64,000 bases of DNA from Polynucleobacter sinensis (GCF_001595985.1 NZ_LOJJ01000001.1:1-64000); one strand, 5' to 3'. Numbered from the stretch's first letter, positions 44,516 to 54,566 are shown. Numbers and translations are program-made. The notes: generated from the sequence alone by a model not told the origin.

Positions 44516-44542
44516 TTAGCACTCTCTTGACAAGAGTGCTAA
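44516..44542 (+). promoter_or_regulatory. CIRCE element (HrcA operator) upstream of rpoH
   Basis: The sequence is a perfect match to the CIRCE consensus, TTAGCACTC-N9-GAGTGCTAA. It begins 29 bases after the ftsY stop and ends 38 bases before the rpoH start. A TTGACA hexamer (44527-44532) lies inside the spacer, with TATAAA at 44553-44558; the 20-base gap between them is longer than ideal. HrcA bound here would block rpoH transcription. Confidence 0.92.
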
Positions 44543-44580
44543 AATGGATCCCTATAAACACCAAAAACAGATAAAAGAAA

Positions 44581-45516
44581 ATGGTTCAAAAGAAAGCATA
44601 CAAACCGCAATTGCAAGCAGGGCAGACATTGCCAGCAGCGCAGACTGCTGCGGCTTCGCTCGCCTTTCCAATGCTGCCATCCCTTGGGGTTGGCACGCTT
44701 GACTCCTACATTGCCTACGTTAATCGCGTACCGATGCTCAGCGCCGCTGAAGAGCTTCACTTAGCGCAAGAATTCCGTCGCACTGAAAATGTGGACGCCG
44801 CCAAAACTTTAGTCCTGTCACACCTTCGTTTAGTGGTGTCTGTTGCACGCCAGTATCTCGGGTATGGCATTCCTCATGCCGACCTGATTCAAGAAGGCAA
44901 TGTAGGCCTCATGAAGGCTGTTAAACGCTACGATCCTAGCCAAGGCGCTCGTCTAGTGTCTTATGCCATCCACTGGATTAAAGCTGAGATTCATGAGTAC
45001 ATCCTCAAGAATTGGCGTTTAGTTAAAGTAGCTACCACTAAAGCGCAACGTAAATTGTTTTTTAATTTACGCAGTAATAAACCGACCTTAGCTGCGCTCA
45101 CTCCTAATGAAGTAGAGGCACTAGCGAAAGCGTTGGATGTAAAAGGCTCAGACGTTAAAGAGATGGAAATGCGTCTAGCCGGTGGTGATGTGGCGCTAGA
45201 GAGTGATGACAGTGATGATGAGTCTGCATATGCTCCAATTCAGTGGCTAGCCGATAGCTCACAAGAGCCAACCGAGATGATTGCTGCTGCCGCAACTGAT
45301 GCCTTGCATGGTCCACAGTTAGACCAGGCCTTGATGGCTTTAGATGAACGTAGTCGTAATATCGTTCAATCACGCTGGCTGGCGATGGACGCCGAAGGCA
45401 ATGGCACAAAAACATTGCACGACTTAGCAAATGAATATGGCATCTCTGCAGAGCGTGTTCGACAAATTGAGACTGCTGCCCTCAAAAAAATGCGTGGTCT
45501 CTTGCAAGCTGCATAA
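44581..45516 (+). CDS. rpoH: heat-shock sigma factor sigma-32
   Basis: A 311-aa alternative sigma factor. Region 2 reads LSHLRLVVSVARQYLGYGIP with DLIQEGNVGLMKAV, the RpoH box is AQRKLFFNLR and the C-terminal HTH is LHDLANEYGISAERVRQIE. It directs transcription of chaperone and protease genes. Its gene is preceded by a perfect CIRCE element, so its level probably answers to HrcA and GroEL as well as to usual post-translational control. Confidence 0.96.
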   Translation: MVQKKAYKPQLQAGQTLPAAQTAAASLAFPMLPSLGVGTLDSYIAYVNRVPMLSAAEELHLAQEFRRTENVDAAKTLVLSHLRLVVSVARQYLGYGIPHADLIQEGNVGLMKAVKRYDPSQGARLVSYAIHWIKAEIHEYILKNWRLVKVATTKAQRKLFFNLRSNKPTLAALTPNEVEALAKALDVKGSDVKEMEMRLAGGDVALESDDSDDESAYAPIQWLADSSQEPTEMIAAAATDALHGPQLDQALMALDERSRNIVQSRWLAMDAEGNGTKTLHDLANEYGISAERVRQIETAALKKMRGLLQAA

Positions 45517-45537
45517 GCTACATAAGCTGCGCCAGTC

Positions 45538-46128
45538 TTACTTTAACAACTCTTTTAAATCATGCGCCAAGGTCTCAGGGCCTTGCGCATGTTTGATGTA
45601 TAGGCGCAATCGTCCCTCTGGATCAAAGGCATAACTCCCTGCGGTGTGATCCATGGTGTAAGAACCAGGAGTTGTACCGGGTACTTTCTTGTAATAAATC
45701 TTAAAGTCTTTAGTCACTTTTTCTAAAGCAGCTTCATTGGCAGGGCGCAAGCCTAAGAAGCGAGAATCAAATGCAGGAACATACTCCTTCAAAATTTCTG
45801 CAGTATCTCTTTCCGGGTCTACAGTAACAAATAAGACCTGTACCTGATCAGCTTTTGGTCCAAGCAAAGTCATGACCTGCTGCATCTCAGTCAAAGTAGT
45901 AGGACAAACATCTGGACATTGGGTGTATCCGAAGAACATGACCACCACTTTACCCTTGAAGTCGGCAAGTGTTTTTACATTACCAGCGGGATCAAGCAAG
46001 CTGAAATCTTTTCCAAAAGCGGTGCTACCCGTGATATCCACATTCTTAAATTCGGGTTTTGGACTGCATCCGAAAAATGCACAACAAAGAATGGCACTAC
46101 AAACAATTCGTATAAAGTTCATATGCAT
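45538..46128 (-). CDS. Sco-family copper chaperone for cytochrome oxidase
   Basis: A 196-aa SCO1/SenC protein. A lipoprotein signal peptide ends at FFGC (lipid-carrying Cys about 21), and the thioredoxin-fold domain has the copper motif CPDVCP and the distal His in DHTAGSY. It delivers or reduces copper at the CuA site of CoxB. It is the last gene of the ctaA-ctaB group and starts one base after the ctaB stop. Confidence 0.93.
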   Translation of the reverse strand: MHMNFIRIVCSAILCCAFFGCSPKPEFKNVDITGSTAFGKDFSLLDPAGNVKTLADFKGKVVVMFFGYTQCPDVCPTTLTEMQQVMTLLGPKADQVQVLFVTVDPERDTAEILKEYVPAFDSRFLGLRPANEAALEKVTKDFKIYYKKVPGTTPGSYTMDHTAGSYAFDPEGRLRLYIKHAQGPETLAHDLKELLK

Positions 46129-46129
46129 T

Positions 46130-47023
46130 TCAAATGAAATAGTGATCTATTAACAAGGCCGCAAAGAGCAAAGACAAATAGGTGATAGAAAAACGAAAAG
46201 TTTTCTTGGCCAAAGCATCGCTATAAGAAACAAATAACGCAATGGCATACGCCAAAAACATCAAACCAAGAATAATGGCCGAAACTAAATACACCATTCC
46301 ACTCATGCCATAAATATACGGAAGCAAAGTTGCTGCAATCAATATGATGGTGTACAGCAAAATATTTAGAAGTGTAAAACGTTCACCATGAGTCACAGGC
46401 AGCATTGGCAAACCAGATTGCACATAATCTTCGCGACGATATAGTGCTAAAGCCCAGAAATGGGGCGGAGTCCAAACAAAAATGATGAGCACTAACAACC
46501 AAGCTTCTGCTGAAAGGGTATTCGTTACGGCCGCCCAACCTAACGCTGGTGGCATAGCACCCGATAATCCACCGATCACAATGTTTTGAGGCGTGGCTGG
46601 CTTGAGTAGCCAGGTATAAATCACCGCATAACCCACAAACGTAGCGAGTGTTAGCCACATAGTTAATGGATTACAAAAATTCCATAAGATAATCATTCCG
46701 AGCGAACCCAAAATGATAGAAAAAATGATGATGTGAAACGGCGTAACCTCGCCAGTCGCTGATGGGCGCCAAGAAGTGCGTTTCATCTTGGCATCCACTG
46801 CCTGCTCAATCAAGCAGTTCATTGCAAAGGCTGCACCAGCCAACAGCCAAATACCAACAATGCCACCAAACAGCACTGAATAGGGAACCATGCCAGGCGT
46901 GGCCAAAAACATTCCAATCACAGCGCAAAAAACGGCGAGCAGAGTTACTCTAGGTTTAGTTAATACCCAATATTGACGCCAACGTGGCATCACTACTGGT
47001 GGATTTGTTTTAGAGCTACTCAT
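46130..47023 (-). CDS. ctaB: protoheme IX farnesyltransferase (heme O synthase)
   Basis: A 297-aa UbiA-family enzyme that attaches farnesyl to heme b to give heme O. The prenyl-binding motif is [11 protein letters not shown], and about nine membrane helices are predicted. The ATG at 47023 overlaps the ctaA stop (ATGA), and a longer in-frame start lies inside ctaA and is rejected. Heme O is converted by CtaA to heme A for the oxidase encoded nearby. Confidence 0.95.
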   Translation of the reverse strand: MSSSKTNPPVVMPRWRQYWVLTKPRVTLLAVFCAVIGMFLATPGMVPYSVLFGGIVGIWLLAGAAFAMNCLIEQAVDAKMKRTSWRPSATGEVTPFHIIIFSIILGSLGMIILWNFCNPLTMWLTLATFVGYAVIYTWLLKPATPQNIVIGGLSGAMPPALGWAAVTNTLSAEAWLLVLIIFVWTPPHFWALALYRREDYVQSGLPMLPVTHGERFTLLNILLYTIILIAATLLPYIYGMSGMVYLVSAIILGLMFLAYAIALFVSYSDALAKKTFRFSITYLSLLFAALLIDHYFI

Positions 47024-48147
47024 ATTAATGACATCTTCTTTTGAACAAAGGGCTTCCAAGATGCCCAATAACTCATTCTGACCAGACAGAATACCAAAGC
47101 GGCGGAGCCAGCAGTATGCAATAGAGCTGCCAACAAAGGCCATTGGAATACCACATTAGATATCCCCGTAATGAGCTGCAACAAGAGCAAACTCAGCAGA
47201 AGTTTGGATATCTGTTTTAATCCCGATAGAGCTGGGGTCGCCAGCGAAAGCGCCCTCCAACCTAAACCTCCAAGTACCACCAATACTAGAAGCGCAAAGA
47301 GACGATGAGCCCAATGAATAGTTTGCAAAGCAACGGGAGAAATAAATTCTCCCTGTGCATTCAAACCCAGCTGACGCCACAAAGTAAACCCTTGTGTCCA
47401 ATCAGTCTCTGGCCAGGCATTTCCCATGCAAGTCGGAAAATCAGGGCACGCCAACACAGCATAATTCGTACTCACCCAAGCCCCAAGAAATACTTGGATA
47501 AATAAAACGCTTGCGGCAAGTATTACTAACTGCATCGACAGTGGACGGATATGAATCGCACGAACTACGGAATTTTTTTCTTCCCAAGATTGTTGGGCAT
47601 AAACGGTTAAGCAGGCTAATAACACTAAAGCTAACATTAAATGAATTGTGACGATGATTGGCTGCAACTTAAGAGTCACAGTCCAAGCGCCAAACGCACC
47701 TTGAACACAAACCAAAAATAGCAACCCCAAACTTCCGAGCAAAGGTTTTTTTCCCAAGGATTTCAGCTTGCTAAAAGCAGTTGTAACTTGAATCAAAATT
47801 AGCGCGCCTACGGTCATCGCTAAGTAGCGATGAATCATTTCAATCCAGGCTTTGATGACCGTCACAGGTCCTGTAGGCAAAGCGCTCTCGGCCTGCTGTA
47901 TATCGCTAAGCGCATGAAATGGATTGGAGGCTCCATAACATCCAGGCCAATCCGGACAGCCAAGCCCAGAATCAGTTAACCGCGTAAATGCGCCAAACAC
48001 AATCAGATCAAAAGTCATAAAGACTAATATCCAATTGAGCTTTTGGAAAAAGCTAAAGCCTGGCTTTTTCCAAAGATATAGGAGTGGAATGCCAGCGAAG
48101 ATTATGGCAATTGCAGCCAGCTCCAGAAACAAAGTCAAACTTGGCAT
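47020..48147 (-). CDS. ctaA: heme A synthase
   Basis: A 375-aa CtaA/COX15 protein with eight helices in two four-helix halves. The first half carries the cysteine loop [13 protein letters not shown] and His in EMIHRYLAM, the second CPDFPTCMG and IHWAHRLFA. It oxidises heme O to heme A. It is coupled to ctaB by a four-base overlap and starts where the upstream thioredoxin-like gene stops. Confidence 0.95.
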   Translation of the reverse strand: MPSLTLFLELAAIAIIFAGIPLLYLWKKPGFSFFQKLNWILVFMTFDLIVFGAFTRLTDSGLGCPDWPGCYGASNPFHALSDIQQAESALPTGPVTVIKAWIEMIHRYLAMTVGALILIQVTTAFSKLKSLGKKPLLGSLGLLFLVCVQGAFGAWTVTLKLQPIIVTIHLMLALVLLACLTVYAQQSWEEKNSVVRAIHIRPLSMQLVILAASVLFIQVFLGAWVSTNYAVLACPDFPTCMGNAWPETDWTQGFTLWRQLGLNAQGEFISPVALQTIHWAHRLFALLVLVVLGGLGWRALSLATPALSGLKQISKLLLSLLLLQLITGISNVVFQWPLLAALLHTAGSAALVFCLVRMSYWASWKPFVQKKMSLI

Positions 48148-48803
48148 TACAAATTCTCACCCTTGTGATTTAACTTCAAGAGTTTTTCTAAATCCTTCTT
48201 CATGCCAGAAAATTCCTTGGGGGAGTTTGTGACTGGGAAGTACATCATCTTGGCAGGACTCGGATCAATCAACTGAATCTGTTGGCCAGCACCTTCTTTA
48301 TTGAGCCAGAACTCAAATTCAGACCTCAACTTTGGATCAGAAGGAAGCGCAACTACTTTTAAACCGGCAGCATTTTCGTCATAAACCTTGATCACCTCAG
48401 GATCTACAAGCTTACCGTCAGTATTGACCCAAATTAACTGCAAGCGTCGACTCTCTCTACCCATGGCAACCCGCACCTGACGCATTAAGAATAGAGCCTC
48501 GATGCATTTTTCATCTTTGATTTGACACTCACCAGCTGGACGAGCAATCAAGAGGGTCCACTTCCCCTGCATGGGAGTATCGAGCCATGCGGCATTAAAT
48601 TCTTGGGCTGGATAAACAAGCGTTCCAAGATTAGTTTTACCGCCCTCAGGCCTTATAACGTAGTAAGCAAAATAAGAAGCAATGACCGGGGAAGCACACG
48701 CTAACAATAACAACAGCATCTGAATGCGGCCACGACGAGTGCGCGCATTAATTGCAGATGAGTCTATCTGTGAAGCTGGAATTAATAACTCTTTATCACT
48801 CAC
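48147..48803 (-). CDS. cytochrome-oxidase-associated membrane protein (thioredoxin-like domain)
   Basis: A 218-aa protein with one N-terminal helix (about 29-48) and a periplasmic domain like that of Sco/redoxin proteins but lacking CxxxC; two cysteines (in GECQIKDEKC) are present. It occurs between SURF1 and ctaA in the cox clusters of many betaproteobacteria and probably helps oxidase assembly. The exact role is unknown. Overlaps: four bases with SURF1 and one base with ctaA. Confidence 0.75.
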   Translation of the reverse strand: MSDKELLIPASQIDSSAINARTRRGRIQMLLLLLACASPVIASYFAYYVIRPEGGKTNLGTLVYPAQEFNAAWLDTPMQGKWTLLIARPAGECQIKDEKCIEALFLMRQVRVAMGRESRRLQLIWVNTDGKLVDPEVIKVYDENAAGLKVVALPSDPKLRSEFEFWLNKEGAGQQIQLIDPSPAKMMYFPVTNSPKEFSGMKKDLEKLLKLNHKGENL

Positions 48804-49588
48804 TTTTGATCCCCATTCACAAATCCCTGACGTTTATATTGCCGCAGACCACTAACCAACCAAAATATAAACCCCGCAAAAGCCAAAGCAAACCACTGGA
48901 ATGCATAAGCATAATGGCGATCGACTCCGTTTGTCAGGGGTGCCCATTCACGCAGCAACCCATCATCTGCGCCTGCTTCAACTTCACGCAAAATAAAGGG
49001 TGCCTGCTTCCATCCCCTCAGCTTACCTTCAGCTACTAAATCAAAGTTTTGCTCAATCCTAGGCTTATTAATTTCAGCAGAAATCTTGCCGCCCCCTAAT
49101 TCATATACCCTACCAGGGTGAGCGAATACGATGCCTTCAATATTGACTACATGATTTGGCGTAGTTACAGGTGGCAAGGTCTCACGATTTTCATTATTAC
49201 GAGGAGCCCAGCCTCGATTGATCCATAGCACCTCATCCCTTCCATCAAGTTTCAAGGGCATCATGAGATAAAAGCCTGACTGTGCAACATTGCTTCCGGC
49301 AAGGGGAATAGGTCTTGGTCGGTTATCTAACCAAATGGCCGCCTGTGCAATGTATTGACCACGCGCAGTCATGCGGCGCTCACTCGCCTCTTCGAGTGTC
49401 CAGGGGCCTTGATTGGCACTCAAAATGGGCATTTGTTGACGAGCCAATAAATTAGCCGCCAAAACAATTTTGGCATTTCCCCTGCTAAGCTGCCAAATTC
49501 CTGCCCCACAGCCGATTGCAATGACCAGCAAGGCTGATACAGTAGCAACTACGCGCTTGGCAACGAGGGCAGAAAACAGTTTATTCAA
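48800..49588 (-). CDS. SURF1-family oxidase assembly protein
   Basis: A 262-aa protein with two membrane helices, one at each end (about 13-30 and 230-248), and a periplasmic middle part, the SURF1 layout. It aids insertion of heme A into CtaD. The conserved motif WINRGWAPR is present. Its start lies 15 bases from the divergent DUF2909 gene, so its promoter overlaps that gene. Confidence 0.9.
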   Translation of the reverse strand: MNKLFSALVAKRVVATVSALLVIAIGCGAGIWQLSRGNAKIVLAANLLARQQMPILSANQGPWTLEEASERRMTARGQYIAQAAIWLDNRPRPIPLAGSNVAQSGFYLMMPLKLDGRDEVLWINRGWAPRNNENRETLPPVTTPNHVVNIEGIVFAHPGRVYELGGGKISAEINKPRIEQNFDLVAEGKLRGWKQAPFILREVEAGADDGLLREWAPLTNGVDRHYAYAFQWFALAFAGFIFWLVSGLRQYKRQGFVNGDQK

Positions 49589-49603
49589 GATAAGGGTTTT
49601 GAA

Positions 49604-49816
49604 ATGAAGTGGATTATTCCGATTGTCCTACTAATGATCGTTGCTAGCTTGGGATCTGCGCTTTATTACATGATGAAAGATAGGGGCAATAGTGCCCGTA
49701 TGGTTCACTCGCTCATGTTACGAATTGGGCTATCGATCGCTTTATTTATAGCCATTCTTTTGGCTCATTACTTTGGTTTTATTGAGGCCACCGGGATTAA
49801 AGTTGGGACAAACTAA
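49604..49816 (+). CDS. DUF2909 twin-transmembrane protein
   Basis: A 70-aa protein with two helices (about 3-20 and 41-62) that matches DUF2909, a family of unknown function common next to coxC in betaproteobacteria. It is the only plus-strand gene inside the cox cluster and splits it in two. Its gene ends at a bidirectional terminator shared with coxC. Confidence 0.8.
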   Translation: MKWIIPIVLLMIVASLGSALYYMMKDRGNSARMVHSLMLRIGLSIALFIAILLAHYFGFIEATGIKVGTN

Positions 49817-49834
49817 AACGGCGCCTAAAAAATA

Positions 49835-49857
49835 AATCGGGGCTTAAAGCCCCGATT
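49835..49857. terminator. terminator of coxC (and possibly of DUF2909)
   Basis: AATCGGGGCT and AGCCCCGATT form a ten-bp stem with a three-base loop (TAA). On the minus strand it is followed by TTATTTTTT, so it ends the coxC transcript. It lies 18 bases after the DUF2909 stop on the plus strand, where the following bases are less T-rich. Confidence 0.85.
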
Positions 49858-49866
49858 GTTATTGAA

Positions 49867-50739
49867 TTACATCCAGTAAACAGCGATGTAGAGACCCAAC
49901 CAAACGACGTCAACGAAGTGCCAATACCAAGCAGCACCCTCAAATGCAAAGTGATGCTTAGAAGTAAAGTCGCCACGAATCATACGACGCAATACAATTG
50001 CCAACATAGTACCACCGAGGAAAACGTGGAAGCCATGGAAGCCGGTCAACATGAAGAAAGTGGAACCATAGATACCTGATGTTAACTTGAGGTTGAGCTC
50101 ATGGTAAGCATGGTAGTACTCGTAAACCTGGAAGCCCAAGAAGATAGCGCCCAAAGCTACGGTAGCAGCCAAACCATAAATGGCTTTTTTCATGTGATTC
50201 TCTACCAGCGCATGGTGAGCGATAGTAATTGTCACGCCCGAGCTCAACAGTAACAGCGTGTTGATTGTTGGAATTGGCCATGGACCCATTGTGGTGAATT
50301 TCTCAACCAAACCAGCTGGGCCATCGTTAGGCCAAACTGCAGTGAAATTTGGCCAAAGCAATTTGCTTTCAACATCACCCATCCAAGGCATCGCAATGTT
50401 GCGTGCATAAAACAGGGCTGCGAAGAACGCGCCGAAGAACATAATTTCAGAGAAGATGAACCAAGCCATCGACCAGCGATAAGAAATGTCAACGTTGACA
50501 CCATTTTTTCCCGCATTGGACTCTGCGATCGTATCGCCGAACCAGTTATAGAGTACGTAGAGCACAAATGCCACGCCCGCAAGGGTTAGAGGGCCGCCCC
50601 ATGAGGTGCCGTTAACCCATCCGGAAATACCAAAACCAAAGGCGATTAAGCCAATAGCAGCCATCACAGGATGTCTAGATAGTCCGGGGACGAAATAGTA
50701 TGGGGTTGAATTGGATGACATCTTATTCTCTCTATTCAA
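49867..50739 (-). CDS. ctaE: cytochrome c oxidase subunit III
   Basis: A 290-aa seven-helix subunit. Motifs include WFIFSEIMFFGAFFAALFYA and the C-terminal FEGAAWYWHFVDVVWL. It stabilises subunit I and the oxygen and proton paths. It is the last gene of the coxB-ctaD-ctaG block and ends at a strong terminator. Confidence 0.96.
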   Translation of the reverse strand: MNRENKMSSNSTPYYFVPGLSRHPVMAAIGLIAFGFGISGWVNGTSWGGPLTLAGVAFVLYVLYNWFGDTIAESNAGKNGVNVDISYRWSMAWFIFSEIMFFGAFFAALFYARNIAMPWMGDVESKLLWPNFTAVWPNDGPAGLVEKFTTMGPWPIPTINTLLLLSSGVTITIAHHALVENHMKKAIYGLAATVALGAIFLGFQVYEYYHAYHELNLKLTSGIYGSTFFMLTGFHGFHVFLGGTMLAIVLRRMIRGDFTSKHHFAFEGAAWYWHFVDVVWLGLYIAVYWM

Positions 50740-50750
50740 TCAAAAAATAA

Positions 50751-50945
50751 TCAATGGGACACAACTGCTTTCACTATCAACAGGAGAACACCCATAAAAA
50801 TCAAGGCGCCAACAACACCTGCAATGATAATGTGAACAAAACTTAATGACGCTACATCTTCCTGCAAACCTGATTTCTTACGCACCCCTAAAAAGCCCCA
50901 CATCACGGCCCTCATGGACTGCCAGAAACTACTTTTCTTTTTCAC
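50751..50945 (-). CDS. DUF2970 small membrane protein
   Basis: A 64-aa protein with one helix (about 39-60) and a basic N-terminus containing SMRAVMWGFLGVRKKSG, the DUF2970 pattern. It occurs between ctaG and coxC in betaproteobacteria and is likely an oxidase assembly or accessory factor. It overlaps the ctaG stop by four bases. Confidence 0.82.
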   Translation of the reverse strand: MKKKSSFWQSMRAVMWGFLGVRKKSGLQEDVASLSFVHIIIAGVVGALIFMGVLLLIVKAVVSH

Positions 50946-51532
50946 GAAACCACCTTTGATTTAGGGGCTGGAGGTGTACCACCCAAGCCCAACTCAAAGA
51001 AGGTATATGACAAAGTAATTGTTTTTACATCATCCGGTAAACCTGCATCGATCACAAAGACTACCGGCATCTTTTTTGTTTCATTTGCTGCTAATGTTTG
51101 CTCCTGGAAGCAAAAACACTCTAATTTAGTAAAAAACTCAGTCGCACTTTTAGGCGCATAACTTGGTATTGCTTGTGCCCGCACTGGACGATTTTGATTG
51201 TTGGTTACTTCATAAACAATCTCGGTCATTTCGCCGGGATGCACTTCTAAAAAATTCTTTACTGGCTTAAACGTAAACGGGCCACGGCTATTAGAGTCAA
51301 ACTCAATCGTTACCGTACGAGCATAGTTAACTTGTGTATTGCCAACCTTATTAGGACTAAAGGCTCTAACACCATAATCATTCTTACTCGTCACTACGTT
51401 AATTCCGGTGACCTCACACAAGGCCTTGTACATCGGGACCAACGCGTAACCAAAACCAAACATCATTACCGCTGCAATTAAGAGCTTTAATAAAATTTGG
51501 CGATTCAGTGATTGAGTTGAAACCATCGTCAT
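50942..51532 (-). CDS. ctaG: cytochrome c oxidase assembly protein CtaG (Cox11)
   Basis: A 196-aa CuB chaperone with an N-terminal helix (about 12-31) and a periplasmic Ig-like domain. The copper motif is ECFCFQEQTL. It inserts CuB into subunit I. It lies between the tiny assembly protein gene and DUF2970. Confidence 0.94.
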   Translation of the reverse strand: MTMVSTQSLNRQILLKLLIAAVMMFGFGYALVPMYKALCEVTGINVVTSKNDYGVRAFSPNKVGNTQVNYARTVTIEFDSNSRGPFTFKPVKNFLEVHPGEMTEIVYEVTNNQNRPVRAQAIPSYAPKSATEFFTKLECFCFQEQTLAANETKKMPVVFVIDAGLPDDVKTITLSYTFFELGLGGTPPAPKSKVVS

Positions 51533-51540
51533 CGAGGGGA

Positions 51541-51672
51541 TTAACCCAACATACTCCGTTTAATCACAATACCAATAAAAAAAGTTACTACAACACTCAA
51601 CAGAATGAAGCCCATCCTGCGATTATTCGCAGCAAGGGCTCGCTTCTCTGAAGAATTAAATTCCTGCTTCAC
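51541..51672 (-). CDS. cytochrome oxidase small assembly protein (43 aa)
   Basis: A 43-aa protein with one helix (about 21-36) and C-terminus KRSMLG. It matches the tiny assembly proteins found between ctaD and ctaG in betaproteobacteria. The only reasonable start is GTG at 51672, which lies inside the ctaD 3' end (17-base overlap). The longer in-frame ORF reading further into ctaD is rejected. Confidence 0.72.
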   Translation of the reverse strand: MKQEFNSSEKRALAANNRRMGFILLSVVVTFFIGIVIKRSMLG

Positions 51673-53275
51673 GCATCTGCTCTGCACTAGGCGGAGTTTC
51701 AAAAGTGTGATGTGGCGCTGGTGAAGGCACTGTCCACTCAAGACCTTTGGCTCCATCCCAGGGCTTCATTGGTGCTTTTTCACCCTTACCGCTATACGCT
51801 GGCAATACTACGAATAGCAAGAAGTAAACCTGCGCCAAACCAAAACCCAAGGCTCCGATGGAAGCAATCGCATTGAAATCAGCAAACTGGGTTGGATAGT
51901 CAGCGTAACGACGAGGCATACCCGCTAAGCCCAGGAAGTGCATTGGGAAGAAGGTGATGTTAAAGAAAATCATGGAAGCCCAAAAATGGATCTTGCCACG
52001 AGTTTCATTAGCCATATAGCCAGTCCACTTAGGACACCAGTAGTAGAAGCCAGCAAACATCGCAAACAATGAACCAGCAACCAACACGTAGTGGAAGTGA
52101 GCCACAACGTAGTAAGTGTCTTGTACGCCGATATCAATTGGAGCCATCGCCAAGATCAAACCAGTGAAGCCACCCATTGTGAAAACGAAGATGAAGCCGA
52201 TAGCCCACAACATTGGAGTTTCAAAGGTCATTGAACCTTTCCACATTGTTGCAACCCAGTTAAAAATCTTCACGCCAGTTGGGACAGCGATCAACATGGT
52301 TGCGTACATGAAGAACAGCTGACCTGTTACTGGCATACCAGTTGCAAACATGTGGTGAGCCCAAACGATAAATGACAAGATTGCAATCGATGCGGTTGCA
52401 TAAACCATTGAGCTGTAGCCAAACAATGTTTTTCTAGAGAAAGCAGGAACAATTTCACTGATAATTCCGAAAGCTGGAAGAATCATGATGTAAACCTCTG
52501 GGTGACCAAAGAACCAGAAGATATGCTGGAACATGATTGGGTCACCACCGCCAACAGCGGAGAAGAATGAAGTGCCAAAATGACGATCAGTCAGCACCAT
52601 CGTAATTGCGCCAGCCAATACAGGCATCACCGCAATCAATAAGTACGCGGTAATCAACCATGTCCAGCAGAACATTGGCATCTTCATCAATGTCATGCCA
52701 GGAGCGCGCATATTCAAAATGGTCACAATGATATTGATCGATCCCATGATGGAAGAGGCACCCAACAAGTGGAGAGAGAAAATCGCCATATCCATGCCAG
52801 GACCCATTTGCGAGGTCAATGGCGCATAGATAGTCCAACCACCTGATGGAGCGCCGCCAGGAACCAAGAACGAACTGAGCAACAATGTTGCAGCCACCGG
52901 AAGAATCCAGAAGCTGAAGTTGTTCATACGGGCAAATGCCATATCAGAAGCGCCAATTTGCAAAGGCACCATCCAGTTAGCAAAACCAACGAAAGCCGGC
53001 ATGATCGCGCCAAACACCATCACCAAGCCATGCATGGTAGTTAATTGATTGAAGAACTCAGGGCGCAAAAATTGCAGTCCTGGTTGGAATAACTCCAAAC
53101 GAATTCCTAAAGCCATTACGCCACCAGCAAGCAAGCTGATAAACGAAAAGATCAAATACATCGTGCCGATGTCTTTGTGATTGGTCGCGAACAACCAGCG
53201 ACGCCAACCGTGTGGCGTGTGATCATCATGCGCGTGATCGTGTGCGTGATCAATGGATGTAGAGACTGTGCTCAT
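51656..53275 (-). CDS. ctaD: cytochrome c oxidase subunit I
   Basis: A 539-aa heme-copper oxidase subunit with 12 helices. Its CuB and cross-link site is [13 protein letters not shown] and the His-His pair WAHHMFATG; heme ligands lie in MHGLVM and HFHYVL. It reduces oxygen and pumps protons. The N-terminus has a His/Asp-rich stretch ([11 protein letters not shown]) before the first helix, an unusual but seen feature. Confidence 0.97.
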   Translation of the reverse strand: MSTVSTSIDHAHDHAHDDHTPHGWRRWLFATNHKDIGTMYLIFSFISLLAGGVMALGIRLELFQPGLQFLRPEFFNQLTTMHGLVMVFGAIMPAFVGFANWMVPLQIGASDMAFARMNNFSFWILPVAATLLLSSFLVPGGAPSGGWTIYAPLTSQMGPGMDMAIFSLHLLGASSIMGSINIIVTILNMRAPGMTLMKMPMFCWTWLITAYLLIAVMPVLAGAITMVLTDRHFGTSFFSAVGGGDPIMFQHIFWFFGHPEVYIMILPAFGIISEIVPAFSRKTLFGYSSMVYATASIAILSFIVWAHHMFATGMPVTGQLFFMYATMLIAVPTGVKIFNWVATMWKGSMTFETPMLWAIGFIFVFTMGGFTGLILAMAPIDIGVQDTYYVVAHFHYVLVAGSLFAMFAGFYYWCPKWTGYMANETRGKIHFWASMIFFNITFFPMHFLGLAGMPRRYADYPTQFADFNAIASIGALGFGLAQVYFLLFVVLPAYSGKGEKAPMKPWDGAKGLEWTVPSPAPHHTFETPPSAEQMREAGI

Positions 53276-53317
53276 GGATTACTCCGGTTTCGTTTTATCT
53301 GTATTAGTTAATCTGAA

Positions 53318-54475
53318 TTACTTGCCACCGCGTGCAGTAATAATGTCTTGGGTCTGAATCACTTCACCCGTCTTATTACCCCATGCGTTACGTGTATACG
53401 TCATGACCGCAGCAATATCCCCATCGGAGATGACGCCAGCCCACTTCGGCATCGCGCCCTTACCATTAATGAGAATGTTGTATTGCCCATCTTTTGGACC
53501 CAATACAACTTTGCTGCCATCCAATGCCGGGAATGTGCCTGCGCCCTTACCATTTGGCTGGTGACATGCAGCGCAATTAGCTGCATATACTTTTGCGCCA
53601 CGTTCTTTTTGCTCATCTAAGGTGTAAGTCTTAGATGGGTCATCGCCAGCGGCGCCCATTTCTTTTTTCTTCTCTTCAACCCATTTGGTGTAGTCCTCTT
53701 GGGAAACTACTCTCACCACGATAGGCATAAATGCATGCTCTGCACCACACAACTCAGAACATTGACCGCGGAAGGTACCAATAGTGTCAGCCCTAAACCA
53801 AGTATCGCGAACAAAGCCTGGAATCGCATCTTGTTTTACGCCAAACGCCGGAATTGTCCAAGCATGAATCACGTCGTTAGCTGTAGTGATTAAGCGAATC
53901 TTTTTACCAACTGGCACAACCATTTCATTGTCCACTTCCATCAAATATGTATTTGATTTTGGTGCCAAATTATTGATTGCTTCGCGTGATGTCGATAGGG
54001 TGGATAGGAAGCTAATACCCTCGCCCTCGCCTTTAATGTAGTCATAACCCCATTTCCACTGATATCCAGTGGTCTTAATGGTGATATCTGAATTCGTAGT
54101 ATCTTTCATCGCCACAACCGTTTTAGTTGCAGGCAATGCCATACCAATAACGATAAGCAGTGGGATCACAGTCCAAATAATTTCAACCGTTGTGCTCTCA
54201 TGGAAAGAGGCAGATTTGTGGCCCAATGATTTACGGTGCTTCAAAATGGAATAGAACATCACCCCAAATACACCGATAAAAATTAAAGCGCAGATGACCA
54301 ACATCATCCAATGCAACCAATGGATTTCTTGCATGATTTTGGTTGCTGGAGGAGCGAAATTCAGCTGATTAACAGCTGGGCCGCCTGGCATATTTTCTGC
54401 TGCATTAGCAAATGCAGTGCCGAAGGCTGCTACTAAATAGAGCGAAGCCCCTGTGACTTTTCCAAATAAATTCAT
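53318..54475 (-). CDS. coxB: cytochrome c oxidase subunit II with fused cytochrome c (caa3-type)
   Basis: A 385-aa subunit II. After a signal peptide (about 1-26) and two helices comes the CuA domain with CSELCGAEHAFM and the distant His in VIHAWTIP. The C-terminal extension is a cytochrome c domain: CAACH at 301-305 and axial Met342 (GAMPKW). The fused heme makes it caa3-like and lets it take electrons from soluble or membrane c cytochromes. It is the first gene of the oxidase block. Confidence 0.95.
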   Translation of the reverse strand: MNLFGKVTGASLYLVAAFGTAFANAAENMPGGPAVNQLNFAPPATKIMQEIHWLHWMMLVICALIFIGVFGVMFYSILKHRKSLGHKSASFHESTTVEIIWTVIPLLIVIGMALPATKTVVAMKDTTNSDITIKTTGYQWKWGYDYIKGEGEGISFLSTLSTSREAINNLAPKSNTYLMEVDNEMVVPVGKKIRLITTANDVIHAWTIPAFGVKQDAIPGFVRDTWFRADTIGTFRGQCSELCGAEHAFMPIVVRVVSQEDYTKWVEEKKKEMGAAGDDPSKTYTLDEQKERGAKVYAANCAACHQPNGKGAGTFPALDGSKVVLGPKDGQYNILINGKGAMPKWAGVISDGDIAAVMTYTRNAWGNKTGEVIQTQDIITARGGK

Positions 54476-54566
54476 CTTATTCTCTGTTTATTGTCGTGAA
54501 CTTCTGCGGCAATACAGCCCCAGGCAGTCCAAAAAAAGCGGTATCAAGCCAATACTTACAGCGGTG

